A stretch of 64,000 bases of DNA. It comes from JAJKJG01 sp036389455 (lineage in GTDB: Bacteria; Pseudomonadota; Alphaproteobacteria; Rhizobiales; Beijerinckiaceae). The stretch is taken from the NCBI GenBank assembly GCA_036389455.1, contig DASVPW010000059.1, positions 8,689 through 72,688 of the forward strand, in the 5' to 3' direction. Made by a program: the position numbers and the translations under genes. Below, one piece after another: positions 30,266 to 39,883 of the stretch. The notes beneath the pieces were generated by a model. The model ran no database searches, had not been told where the DNA came from, and saw only the letters and a program-made list of their open reading frames with translations. Position 1 is the first letter of the stretch; every line of letters begins with the position of its first letter.

Positions 30266-30409
30266 AAGTGGTTCTTCAGATAGCAACCCATTTGGGTCCG
30301 CGGGGGTGTAGGCATTCGAATCTTCTGACGCAAGGGAAAAGTATTGCAACGCAACGACCTATTCTATCTTAGAAGCCTACCTGCTTATTCCAATCACTCA
30401 TATACATTT

Positions 30410-30949
30410 CTAATCGCTGAAATTCTGATCAAGTAAGTAACGATTATGGGCTATCGCATTTCGAGCTTTTTCGACTTCATCAAGCCGTTGCTTTAACCAA
30501 TGCTGAGATGGAATTAGATCTCCAAAGCAGTCCCAGTTTTCAATAATAATATCGCAAAGATGCCCAAATTCTGTAAATTGAAGCTGTTCCACCTGTTCGA
30601 CATCGAGCCATGTGTTTCTTTCCGCATCCGCCCGTCGAGTATCAACAAACTGCTTAACTCGCTTGGGGATTTTATCTTCCCACCAGTTTGCCGATACCGG
30701 TTGCAACCGTTCGCGGATGAGTTCTCTAAGAGAGTTCTCGAAGCAATAAAGTTCAGCGTAAAGCCGGCTCATCCGAATGGCCTTCACGCGCAACCCTAAT
30801 GGGAATGGTGCCAAAGTTTGTTGCAAGAGCGATATTTCGCTCTGCTCAGTTCCGGCACCTATTTTGATCCCTGCATCCCGTAATCGCTCGGCCTCCGCTT
30901 CAAAGAGCAGCGCCCGCGCCATCCATTCGCGAAAGTCCATTTGAATCAT
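30410..30949 (-). CDS. HEPN-domain protein (Swt1-like), possible toxin
   Basis: The 179-aa, Glu/Leu-rich helical protein ends with EKARNAIAHNRYLL, where Arg163-x4-His168 matches the RxxxxH ribonuclease motif of HEPN domains. The preceding LRELIRERL, W-rich region and FGHLCDIIIENWDCFGDL fit the Swt1-type HEPN domain. HEPN proteins act as RNases in toxin-antitoxin and abortive-infection systems. The gene overlaps the upstream DUF5343-like gene by ATGA and shares its much lower GC content. There is no experimental basis in the sequence for toxicity; this is inferred from the motif and layout. Confidence 0.65.
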   Translation of the reverse strand: MIQMDFREWMARALLFEAEAERLRDAGIKIGAGTEQSEISLLQQTLAPFPLGLRVKAIRMSRLYAELYCFENSLRELIRERLQPVSANWWEDKIPKRVKQFVDTRRADAERNTWLDVEQVEQLQFTEFGHLCDIIIENWDCFGDLIPSQHWLKQRLDEVEKARNAIAHNRYLLDQNFSD

Positions 30950-31575
30950 CCAAGTAAGTTTTCACGGAGAGATTTGAAAATTGCATTGTAAACTTCAACA
31001 TCCTTCGTTGCTGGCAGGGTTATTTCAATCTTGTAGCCGAATCCAATTTGTGAGCCATTTGTGCGATCAATTTGTGCCAGCTTCCCAGCTTGGGATCGGC
31101 TTTCATCCACAATCTGCTCAAGCTTTTGCACTTGAATTGGATCCGAACTCTTAATTGCATTGAGATCGGCGAGATCTAGGAGAGCTAAGAAAGTCGCCGC
31201 TTGCAATTCGGCCACACGATCTGAAGAGCCGTGCAGACTTTTAAATCGTCCCTCGATAGCCTCCCGATCACTCTTGGTAAGTCTCTCGTTGATCATGAAA
31301 AGATCAGCATAGGTTTCACTTAGCGCTTCAGCCATTACAGCCTTGGCGCGAGATGTATCTCTGTAATCCCGATAACGCTGAGTGGGAGTGCCATCGCCGT
31401 TGAGAAACCCGAGATCTTTCAGGAGCGGGATGATCGCGCGCTCGGTGCTGCCCGCAAAGCCGATCGCGACGAGGTGGTCGCGATTGAAGTTCGGCGGCGG
31501 AACACCTTCCTGCATCTTCTTGAAGATGGCAGGTACGTTTTTGGTGGAAGCTAGATAGCGGGATGTGGTGGGCAC
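30946..31575 (-). CDS. DUF5343-like protein, partner of the HEPN gene
   Basis: The 209-aa protein has the pattern RYLASTKNVPAIFKKMQEG, FAGSTERAIIPLLKDLGFL, GTPTQRYRDYRD and a long helical second half. The first 110 residues look like a winged-helix-type domain as described for DUF5343 proteins. The C-terminal end (GYKIEITLPATKDVEVYNAIFKSLRENLL) is a separate alpha/beta unit. It precedes and overlaps the HEPN gene, so it may sense a trigger, act as antitoxin or regulate the pair. Codon use is AT-rich compared with both neighbours, which suggests recent acquisition. Confidence 0.6.
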   Translation of the reverse strand: MPTTSRYLASTKNVPAIFKKMQEGVPPPNFNRDHLVAIGFAGSTERAIIPLLKDLGFLNGDGTPTQRYRDYRDTSRAKAVMAEALSETYADLFMINERLTKSDREAIEGRFKSLHGSSDRVAELQAATFLALLDLADLNAIKSSDPIQVQKLEQIVDESRSQAGKLAQIDRTNGSQIGFGYKIEITLPATKDVEVYNAIFKSLRENLLG

Positions 31576-31719
31576 TTGAGCACCTCACGGCAGAGAAGCG
31601 TGGATACACAGAACAAAGAAAGAACGCAAGAACCATGCATGTTATCCACATAGAGCTTGCCCGACCGCCGAGTCCGTGAGTACTAGGACCAGCGTACCGA
31701 TCCAACGGAGTCTTTCGAA

Positions 31720-32922
<1,203 letters not shown>

Positions 32923-33034
32923 GGGCCGTCATGGTCGGCCAAGGCCGGCCATAAGGCGCGCAAGCCCCGCCCCGGTTTCGCCGCATACCCTGCTTACCGC
33001 CAAGGTTTCCGTCGAACCCTCGGGAGCTTCACAG

Positions 33035-33550
33035 ATGACATTTCGCAGGTTGATCATGGTCGGCGCGGCGGCGCTTCTCGGCGTTATCGCGGGGGCGCCG
33101 GCGCAGGCGCAGAACACGCAGGTCGGGCTCCTGCAGTGCGACGTGTCCGGCGGCGTCGGGCTGATCATCACCTCGCAGAAGGAGCTGATCTGCAACTTCC
33201 GCAACTCGCGCGGCGAGTACGAGGTCTACACCGGGGCGATCCGCAAGTTCGGCCTCGACATCGGCGCGACCGCCGGCGGCCAGATGGCCTGGAGCGTGCT
33301 CGCGCCGAGCGGGCGCATCTCGCGCGGCGCGCTCGCGGGCGTCTATGCCGGCGCCTCCGCCGAGGCGACGGTCGTCGGCGGCGTCGGCGCGAACGTCCTC
33401 GTCGGCGGGTCGGACCGCTCGATCGCGCTGCAGCCGCTGTCGGTCACGGGCCAGGCCGGCCTCAACCTCGCGGTCGGCGTCGCAGACCTGATCCTCGTCG
33501 CGGCGCCGCCTCCGAGGGAGGAGCCGCCGCCGCGCCGCCGCCGCGGCTGA
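33035..33550 (+). CDS. DUF992-family exported protein
   Basis: The 171-aa protein has a signal peptide (cleavage after AQAQ, about residue 26), then VGLLQCDVSGGVGLIITSQKELICNF and YTGAIRKFGLDIGATAGGQMAWSVLAP, the DUF992 pattern, with two conserved cysteines likely to form a disulfide. A Pro/Arg-rich tail (EEPPPRRRRG) ends it. DUF992 proteins are periplasmic proteins of alphaproteobacteria with unknown function. Confidence 0.8.
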   Translation: MTFRRLIMVGAAALLGVIAGAPAQAQNTQVGLLQCDVSGGVGLIITSQKELICNFRNSRGEYEVYTGAIRKFGLDIGATAGGQMAWSVLAPSGRISRGALAGVYAGASAEATVVGGVGANVLVGGSDRSIALQPLSVTGQAGLNLAVGVADLILVAAPPPREEPPPRRRRG

Positions 33551-33561
33551 ACGAAGGAAAC

Positions 33562-33591
33562 GCGGACGGCCGGCACGAGCCGGCCGTCCGC
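33562..33591. terminator. 13-bp hairpin between convergent genes
   Basis: GCGGACGGCCGGC (33562-33574) pairs perfectly with GCCGGCCGTCCGC (33579-33591) around an ACGA loop. It lies between the convergent DUF992 and DUF5675 genes. No T tract follows on either strand, so it may be a terminator helped by Rho or simply an RNA-stabilising hairpin. Confidence 0.5.
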
Positions 33592-33625
33592 ATGCAAGGC
33601 GACCGGGCCTGCGCGGCGCGGCGGC

Positions 33626-34018
33626 TCATGCGACCTCGATGAAGACCTTTCCCTGCTTGAGGCCGGCGGCGATCTTCGGGACCAGGGCCTCGTAGGCGAG
33701 CTTGCTGCTCGTGATGCTGTTCGTGCCCTTGCCCTGGCCGACCAGGATGCAGCCGTCCGTGTCCTTGGCGGTGTTGCCGACGTGGATCAGGATTCCCTCG
33801 AACTTGGGCACGTTGAGGAGCCGCGGCATGTCCTTCTTGAATCGGGGGGAGTGCGTGATGACGACTTCGTAGGTTCCGGCCGGGATGGCGGTGCGGCCCT
33901 TGATCTTCTCATCCCTCTCCGGATCCTCCAGGGTGAAGCATTCGAACTTGCCGTCGATCGAAAGCTCGCCGATGGTGCTCTCGTCGGTCCTGATCTTGCG
34001 CTTGAGGGTCATCTTCAT
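33626..34018 (-). CDS. DUF5675-family protein
   Basis: The 130-aa protein matches the DUF5675 pattern: TDESTIGELSIDGKFECFTLEDPERD, KGRTAIPAGTYEVVITHSPRF, LLNVPKFEGILIHVGNTAKDTDGCILVG. The IHVGN...DGCILVG part resembles the active-site region of L,D-transpeptidase-like folds (His and Cys), which suggests peptidoglycan- or cell-wall-directed chemistry. Family members occur in phages and near secretion-system effectors. Here it stands alone between DUF992 and an EF-G-like gene. No signal peptide is visible. Confidence 0.72.
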   Translation of the reverse strand: MKMTLKRKIRTDESTIGELSIDGKFECFTLEDPERDEKIKGRTAIPAGTYEVVITHSPRFKKDMPRLLNVPKFEGILIHVGNTAKDTDGCILVGQGKGTNSITSSKLAYEALVPKIAAGLKQGKVFIEVA

Positions 34019-34264
34019 GGCTGGCTCTCCCTAAACCTGTCCTGCGACTTGGATGGGCGCTGATGAACAGGTTGAGTTGAAGATATCAGCATCGCAATAG
34101 CTTTGAAAGCGACATTTCTTGCTGCGGGCTGTCGGCGCGGGTCGGCTGCCCCAAACGCCGCGGCCGGCTTCGTCCGAGGGCTTGCCATCCCGCCGGGACA
34201 GGCAGAGCATCCGTCCCGGAACGCGCCCGATCAGAAGGCGTGAGGGGCGGCACGGAGGAAGGAC

Positions 34265-36316
34265 ATGGCAAACGGCAGACCAGACGCGGGGCCGCGGTGC
34301 ATCGCCATCGTGGGCCCCTTCCAGAGCGGCAAGACATCCCTTCTCGAAGCGATCCTGGAGCGCACCGGAACGATCGAGCGCGCCGGCCGCGCCGCTTCCG
34401 GCAACATGGTGGGCGATTCAAGCCCCGAGGCCCGCGCCCATTCCATGTCGGTCGAGCCGAACTTCGCGACGGCGAAGTTCATGGACGAGACCTTCACCTT
34501 CGTGGACTGTCCGGGCTCGGTCGAGTTCATGCACGACATGCGCACCGTCATGCCTCCTTGCGACGCCGCGATCGTCGTGTGCGAGGCGGACGAGCGCAAG
34601 ATCCCGGCGCTCGAGCTCGTGCTGCGCGAGCTCGAGGAAGCCGACATCCCGCGCTTCCTCTTCATCAACAAGATCGACACCGCGACGCGCCGCGTGCGCG
34701 AGACGCTGGCGCTCCTCCAGAAGGCGTCGCGCACGCCGCTGCTCTTGCGCCAGATCCCGATCTGGAAGGACGGCATCGCGGTCGGCTTCATCGACCTCGC
34801 CCTCGAGCGCGCCTTCGTCTACCGCGAGCACGCCCCGAGCGAGGTGGTCGAGCTGCCCGACGGCGAGCTGCCGCGGGAGAAGGAGGCGCGCTTCTCGATG
34901 CTCGAGCGCCTCGCCGACCACGACGACGCCCTCATGGAGGACCTGATCTCCGAGATCGAGCCGCCGAAGGACCGGGTGTTCGAGGACCTCGCCAAGGAGC
35001 TGCGCGAGCGTCAGGTCGTGCCGGTGATGATCGGCGCGGCCGAGCGCGGCAACGGCGTGACGCGCCTCCTCAAGGCGCTCCGCCACGAGGCGCCGCGCCT
35101 TTCCGACACGCGCGCGCGCCTCGGCGTCGCCGACAGCGGTGCGGCACTCGCCCAGGTGATGCGGACCCAGCACACGACGCACGGCGGCAAGCTCTCGATC
35201 GCCCGCGTGCTGCGCGGCGCCTTCAAGGAGGGCGAGACGGTGATCGGGTCCGGCGGCCAGGAGAGCCGCATCGCCGGCCTCGTGTCCTTCGTCGGCAGCC
35301 AGACCACGCGCCAGCCGGAGGCGAAGGAGGGCGAGACCCTCGGCTTCGCGCGCCTCGAAGGCATCGCGACCGGCGATGCCTTCGCGGCCGGCAAGACCCG
35401 GCCCGCCGCCGTCGCCTCGGTCGCGCCGCCGGAGCCGGTCTACGCCTTCTCGGTCAAGGTCCGCGACCGCAAGGACGACGTGAGGCTCACGAGCGCGATC
35501 CACAAGATCATCGAGGAGGACCCGGCGCTCGCGCTCGAGCACAAGGCCGACATGGGCGAGATGCGGCTCCTCGGCCAGGGCGAGATGCACCTGCGCGTCG
35601 CCTTCGAGCGCCTGCAGTCGCGCTTCCAGGTCGGGGTCGAGACGGGCAAGCCCAAGGTCGGCTACTGCGAGACCATCAAGGCCCCGGCGGGCGCCCGGGG
35701 GCGGCACAAGAAGCAGACCGGCGGCCACGGCCAGTTCGGCGACTGCGTCATCGAGATCAGGCCGCTGCCGCGGGGCGAGGGCTTCGTGTTCGAGGACAAG
35801 ATCACGGGCGGCGTCGTGCCGCGCCAGTACATCCCCTCGGTCGAGGCCGGCGTGCGCGACTTCGTCAAGCGCGGGCCGCTCGGCTTCCCGGTGGTCGACC
35901 TCGCGGTGACGCTCACCGACGGCTCGTACCACACGGTCGATTCGTCGGACGCCGCCTTCCAGGCGGCCGCGAAGCTCGCCATGGCCGAGGCCCTGCCGAA
36001 GGCGAAGCCCGTGCTCCTGGAGCCGATCCTTTCGGTCGAGATCGCGATCCCGAGCGAGGCGATGTCGAAGGCGAGCGGCCTCGTGACGGCGCGCCGCGGA
36101 CAGATCCTCGGCTACGACTCGCGCCCCGGCTGGCAGGGCTGGGACGTGCTCAACGCCATGATCCCCGAGTCCGAGATCGGCGACCTCATCGTCGAGCTCC
36201 GCTCCGCCACCGCCGGCGTCGGCACCTTCTCGACCAAGTTCGACCACATGGCCGAGCTCACCGGCCGCCCGGCCGAGATGGTGATGCAGGCCCAGAAGGC
36301 CGCCGCGGCGCACTGA
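34265..36316 (+). CDS. Elongation factor G-like GTPase (EF-G paralogue, degenerate switch II)
   Basis: The 683-aa protein has all five EF-G domains: a G domain with P-loop GPFQSGKTSL, DCPGSVEF in place of DTPGHVDF and NKID, then domain II, domain III (VRDRKDDVRLTSAIHKIIEEDP), and domains IV/V (GGHGQFGDCVIEI; GFPVVDLAVTLTDGSYHTVDS). The catalytic histidine of switch II is replaced by serine, and the switch I RGITI motif is absent. It is therefore a paralogue and not the ribosomal translocase. Its job is unknown; ribosome binding with slow or no GTP hydrolysis is plausible. The start has GGAAGGAC before the ATG. Confidence 0.85.
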   Translation: MANGRPDAGPRCIAIVGPFQSGKTSLLEAILERTGTIERAGRAASGNMVGDSSPEARAHSMSVEPNFATAKFMDETFTFVDCPGSVEFMHDMRTVMPPCDAAIVVCEADERKIPALELVLRELEEADIPRFLFINKIDTATRRVRETLALLQKASRTPLLLRQIPIWKDGIAVGFIDLALERAFVYREHAPSEVVELPDGELPREKEARFSMLERLADHDDALMEDLISEIEPPKDRVFEDLAKELRERQVVPVMIGAAERGNGVTRLLKALRHEAPRLSDTRARLGVADSGAALAQVMRTQHTTHGGKLSIARVLRGAFKEGETVIGSGGQESRIAGLVSFVGSQTTRQPEAKEGETLGFARLEGIATGDAFAAGKTRPAAVASVAPPEPVYAFSVKVRDRKDDVRLTSAIHKIIEEDPALALEHKADMGEMRLLGQGEMHLRVAFERLQSRFQVGVETGKPKVGYCETIKAPAGARGRHKKQTGGHGQFGDCVIEIRPLPRGEGFVFEDKITGGVVPRQYIPSVEAGVRDFVKRGPLGFPVVDLAVTLTDGSYHTVDSSDAAFQAAAKLAMAEALPKAKPVLLEPILSVEIAIPSEAMSKASGLVTARRGQILGYDSRPGWQGWDVLNAMIPESEIGDLIVELRSATAGVGTFSTKFDHMAELTGRPAEMVMQAQKAAAAH

Positions 36317-36328
36317 CGTCCACGCAAC

Positions 36329-36358
36329 CCGATCCCCTCCGCCTGCGGAGGGGATCGG
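36329..36358 (+). terminator. Hairpin after the EF-G-like gene
   Basis: CCGATCCCCTCCGC pairs with GCGGAGGGGATCGG to form a long perfect stem with a minimal loop, 12 bases after the stop. No T run follows, so intrinsic termination is uncertain. Confidence 0.5.
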
Positions 36359-36420
36359 CTTGCAAGCATCCACTACTAATGATTGTATATCCTATGTTAG
36401 CAACCTAGGAGGGCGGTGGC

Positions 36421-37821
36421 ATGGCGGCGAACAGCAAGCTCGGCGAGATCTTCTCCTCCTTCCTGGCGACGATCGACAACTATTACGACCCGGCGGCGCT
36501 CGCCCTCATAAAGAGGGCCGCCGCCGCGTCCCCGTCGCCGACGACCGTCGAGGTCGCCATTCAGCTTCTCGGCCCTTGGGCCGGAACGGGCCTCAATATC
36601 CCGACCCCGCCCGCGCCCGCGTTCTCCTTCCCGGCCGACCACGGCGAGCACTGGGACACGCCGATCGAGTGGCGCTACTACACGCTCAGCCTCGACCTCG
36701 AGGGCGGTGGCCGGGTCAGCGTGATCGCGAACTTCTTCCGCAAGGCGATCGCCACTGCGGCCTGCGCACCGGGCGTCCGGGACCTGGACCGCCAGATCTA
36801 CAGCACCAGCATGGCCTTCACGCTCGAGCTGCCGGGCGCGGACCCCGTCCATCATTCCCTGCCGGTGCAGACCTTCGCGCCGGTCGAGGGCGGCGTCGAG
36901 GTCGGCAACGATCCGTTCCGGATGGTCGTCGGCAAGAACTCGATCGTCGGCGGGTCCGAGGTCTTCCCTCTCCACATCCACGTCGAGGATCCGGGCGATC
37001 CCCTCGTCGGCCGCCCCGCATTCGCGGTCGACGTCGACTGCGCCGCCGCCAATCCTCTCTTCCTGCAAGGCAAGGACGGCTACGTCGGGCCCGAGGTCAA
37101 GCCCGGGGAGTTTCCCGCCGTCGGCTGGTACTACTACAGCTGGCCGCAGCAGCTGACGACCGGCACGGTCACGATCGGCGGCACCGCGCACGCGGTCGCC
37201 TCCGGGCGCGCCTGGATGGATCACCAGTGGGGCGGCTCGCCGGCGCCGTCCTCCTCCGCGGCGCCGGCCTGGAGCGGCTGGTGCTGGTTCGAGTTCCAGT
37301 TCGACGGCGACCGCTCGCTCACGCTCGCCTGTCCCCACCAGGCAATCGTCGACGGCAAGCTGCCGCTGGTCACTCCCGGCTTCGGGACTTACGTCGAGAA
37401 GGGTAATTCGCAACTGGTCGCGGCCTTCCTGGAGGTCGGGGCCTACACTAAGAGTCCGAACAGCGCCGCGCGCTATCCGTCCTCCTGGCTGATCGAGGTC
37501 GTGACGCCGCCCAAGAATCCGTCCAAGACGCCCAAGAAGTTGTCCCAGACGCCGCCCAAGGCGCCGCCCGGCAATTCGGTCGCGCTCGTCGTGAAGCCGA
37601 CGACGGTGCTCGCCGACCAGTCCATGTGGCTGGGCGGCCTCGCCGAATACTCCGAAGCCGCCTCGACGGTCACGGCGTTCGGCTTCGCCGGCGGAGGCCC
37701 GGTCAAGATGGAAGGGGTGGGCTATTGCGAGGGGGTCGGCTTCGAGGACCCGGCCGAGCGCAATACGCGCGACAAGACGTGGCTGCGCGCCGTCCTCGGG
37801 GAGCCGGGCTCGCCGCCCTGA
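36421..37821 (+). CDS. AttH/CrtC-like lipocalin-fold protein
   Basis: The 466-aa protein has the hallmarks of the AttH (secreted hydrolase-like)/CrtC superfamily: TPIEWRYYTLSLDLEGGG near the start, WYYYSWPQQLTTGTVTIGG, GRAWMDHQWGG (an acidic-aromatic motif), GWCWFEFQFDGDRSLTLA, and GVGYCEGVGFED at the end. The fold is two stacked lipocalin barrels. Carotenoid 1,2-hydratases belong here, but the general family function is unclear. A Pro/Lys-rich linker (PPKNPSKTPKK...PPKAPPG, around 360-383) is unusual. There is no clear signal peptide. GGAGGG lies 8 bases before the ATG. An AT-rich stretch upstream (36373-36405) may hold the promoter. Confidence 0.7.
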   Translation: MAANSKLGEIFSSFLATIDNYYDPAALALIKRAAAASPSPTTVEVAIQLLGPWAGTGLNIPTPPAPAFSFPADHGEHWDTPIEWRYYTLSLDLEGGGRVSVIANFFRKAIATAACAPGVRDLDRQIYSTSMAFTLELPGADPVHHSLPVQTFAPVEGGVEVGNDPFRMVVGKNSIVGGSEVFPLHIHVEDPGDPLVGRPAFAVDVDCAAANPLFLQGKDGYVGPEVKPGEFPAVGWYYYSWPQQLTTGTVTIGGTAHAVASGRAWMDHQWGGSPAPSSSAAPAWSGWCWFEFQFDGDRSLTLACPHQAIVDGKLPLVTPGFGTYVEKGNSQLVAAFLEVGAYTKSPNSAARYPSSWLIEVVTPPKNPSKTPKKLSQTPPKAPPGNSVALVVKPTTVLADQSMWLGGLAEYSEAASTVTAFGFAGGGPVKMEGVGYCEGVGFEDPAERNTRDKTWLRAVLGEPGSPP

Positions 37822-37915
37822 GCGCAGCGGCGGGCTCCATCGACAAATCCCCTCGCCCGCGACAAGCTAGCGGCAACGCGGCGCCCGACTGCCGCGGCCG
37901 AGAGGGGAGGGAGGA

Positions 37916-39640
37916 ATGACCGCGAGCACCGCCGCGTCCGCCGTCGCAGGCGGCGTGCCGTCCGGGAAGCCCTGGCTTTCGGCCTATCCGCCCGGCGTCC
38001 CGGCGACCATCGACGAAGGCGGGCTCGTCACGCTCGCCGAGATGTTCCGGGAGAGCGTGCGCGCCTTTTCGGACCGGCCGGCGGTCGAGAGCTTCGGCAA
38101 GCGCCTGACCTACGCGGAGCTCGGGAAGGCGGCCGACGCCGTCGCGTCCTGGCTCCAGGCGCAAGGCTTGAGGCCCGGCGACCGCGTCGCGATCATGCTG
38201 CCGAACGTCATGGCCTACCCGGCGATCCTGCACGGGATCCTCACCGCCGGCTACACGGTCGTCAACGTCAACCCGCTCTACACCCCGCGCGAGCTCGTCC
38301 ATCAGCTCCGCGACGCCGGCGCCCGCATCCTGTTCGTGCTCGAGAACTTCGGCCACACGGTCGAGGAAGCGCTGCCGAACCTTCGCCTCGACAAGGTCGT
38401 GGTGGTCTCCCTCGGCGACCTCCTCGGCCTGAAGGGCACGATCGTCAACTTCATCTCGCGGCACGTGAAGAAGATGGTGAAGCCCTACAGCCTGCCCGGA
38501 CCCGTGACCTTCGCGGCCGTGCTGGCGGCGGGCCGGTCCTCGCCGCCGGCGTCCGCGGCGGTCGGCCTCGAGGACGTGGCCTTCCTGCAGTACACCGGCG
38601 GCACGACCGGGGTCGCCAAGGGCGCGACGCTGACCCACCGCAACGTCGCCGCGAACGTCGTCCAGATGGAAACCTGGATGAAGGCCCACATCGGCGGCCG
38701 CACCGACCACGTCATGGTGACGGCCCTGCCGCTCTACCACATCTTCGCGCTCACCGTGTGCGGCCTGCTGATGGGGCGCCTCGGCGCCTGCCAACTCCTC
38801 GTCGCCAACCCGCGCGACATCCCCGGATTCGCGAAGATCCTGAAAGGGGCGAAGTTCACGCTCATGTCCGGCGTGAACACGCTCTACAACGCGCTCGCCA
38901 ACTGCCCGCAGGTCAAGGAGGTGGACTTCTCGAAGCTCGTGCTCTCGGTCTCGGGAGGCATGGCGACGCAGGCCGCCGTCGCGAAGAAGTGGAAGGAGCT
39001 GACCGGCTGCCCCATCGTCGAGGGCTACGGCCTCTCCGAGACCTCGCCGGTGGTCTGCGCCAACCGCCTCGACATCGAGGAGTTCACCGGCACCATCGGT
39101 TATCCGATCCCCTCGACCGACGTGTCGATCCGCGACGCCGACGGCAATGTGCTGCCCGAAGGGCAACCTGGCGAGCTGTGCGTCAAGGGTCCGCAGGTCA
39201 TGCGCGGCTACTGGAACCGCCCCGACGAGACCCAGAAGGTGATGACCGCCGACGGCTTCTTCCGCACCGGCGACGTCGCCGTGATCCTCCCGGACGGCAA
39301 GGTCAAGATCGTCGACCGGATGAAGGACATGGTCCTGGTCTCGGGCTTCAACGTCTATCCGAACGAGGTCGAGGACGTGCTCGCGACGCACCCGGGCGTG
39401 CTCGAGGTCGCGGTCATCGGCGTCCCCGACGAGGCCTCGGGCGAGGCGGTCGCGGCCTACGTGGTGAAGAAGGACCCCGCCGTCACGGCCGACGACCTCC
39501 GGGCGCACGCCCGCGAGAACCTCACCGGCTACAAGGTCCCCCGCGTGATCGAGTTCCGCGACAGCCTGCCGAAGACCCCCGTCGGCAAGGTCCTCAGGCG
39601 CGCGCTGCGCGACGAGGTGCTGGGGCAGAAGAAGCCCTGA
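37916..39640 (+). CDS. fadD: Long-chain fatty acid-CoA ligase
   Basis: The 574-aa enzyme activates fatty acids with ATP and CoA for beta-oxidation. Motifs in order: the P-loop-like FLQYTGGTTGVAKGATLTHRN, the adenylate site VEGYGLSETSPVV, the hinge DGKVKIVDRMKDMVLVSGFNVYPNEVED and the C-terminal Lys of PKTPVGKVLRRALRDE. The N-terminal WLSAYPPGVP is typical of FadD. GAGGGGAGGGAGGA gives a strong ribosome binding site. Confidence 0.93.
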   Translation: MTASTAASAVAGGVPSGKPWLSAYPPGVPATIDEGGLVTLAEMFRESVRAFSDRPAVESFGKRLTYAELGKAADAVASWLQAQGLRPGDRVAIMLPNVMAYPAILHGILTAGYTVVNVNPLYTPRELVHQLRDAGARILFVLENFGHTVEEALPNLRLDKVVVVSLGDLLGLKGTIVNFISRHVKKMVKPYSLPGPVTFAAVLAAGRSSPPASAAVGLEDVAFLQYTGGTTGVAKGATLTHRNVAANVVQMETWMKAHIGGRTDHVMVTALPLYHIFALTVCGLLMGRLGACQLLVANPRDIPGFAKILKGAKFTLMSGVNTLYNALANCPQVKEVDFSKLVLSVSGGMATQAAVAKKWKELTGCPIVEGYGLSETSPVVCANRLDIEEFTGTIGYPIPSTDVSIRDADGNVLPEGQPGELCVKGPQVMRGYWNRPDETQKVMTADGFFRTGDVAVILPDGKVKIVDRMKDMVLVSGFNVYPNEVEDVLATHPGVLEVAVIGVPDEASGEAVAAYVVKKDPAVTADDLRAHARENLTGYKVPRVIEFRDSLPKTPVGKVLRRALRDEVLGQKKP

Positions 39641-39883
39641 CGCGAAACGGCCTCGCCGGGGCAGGCGGGGCCGCTCGTCGGGTCGCGGGCGGAGGGGCGG
39701 CCGCCGGACCTGTCGCGTTCGGCCTCGCCAGGGAGGTGCGGGCCGGTTCGCGGACCCATTGAGAATGCCCGGGCACGCCCCGGCATGCGGTGCGGCGGCG
39801 CACGAGGCAACCCTCGCCAAGGCGTGACTTGCGCGTGATGACGCGGCAAGACACCTTCGGCCGATCACGGAGATTCAAGGGTC

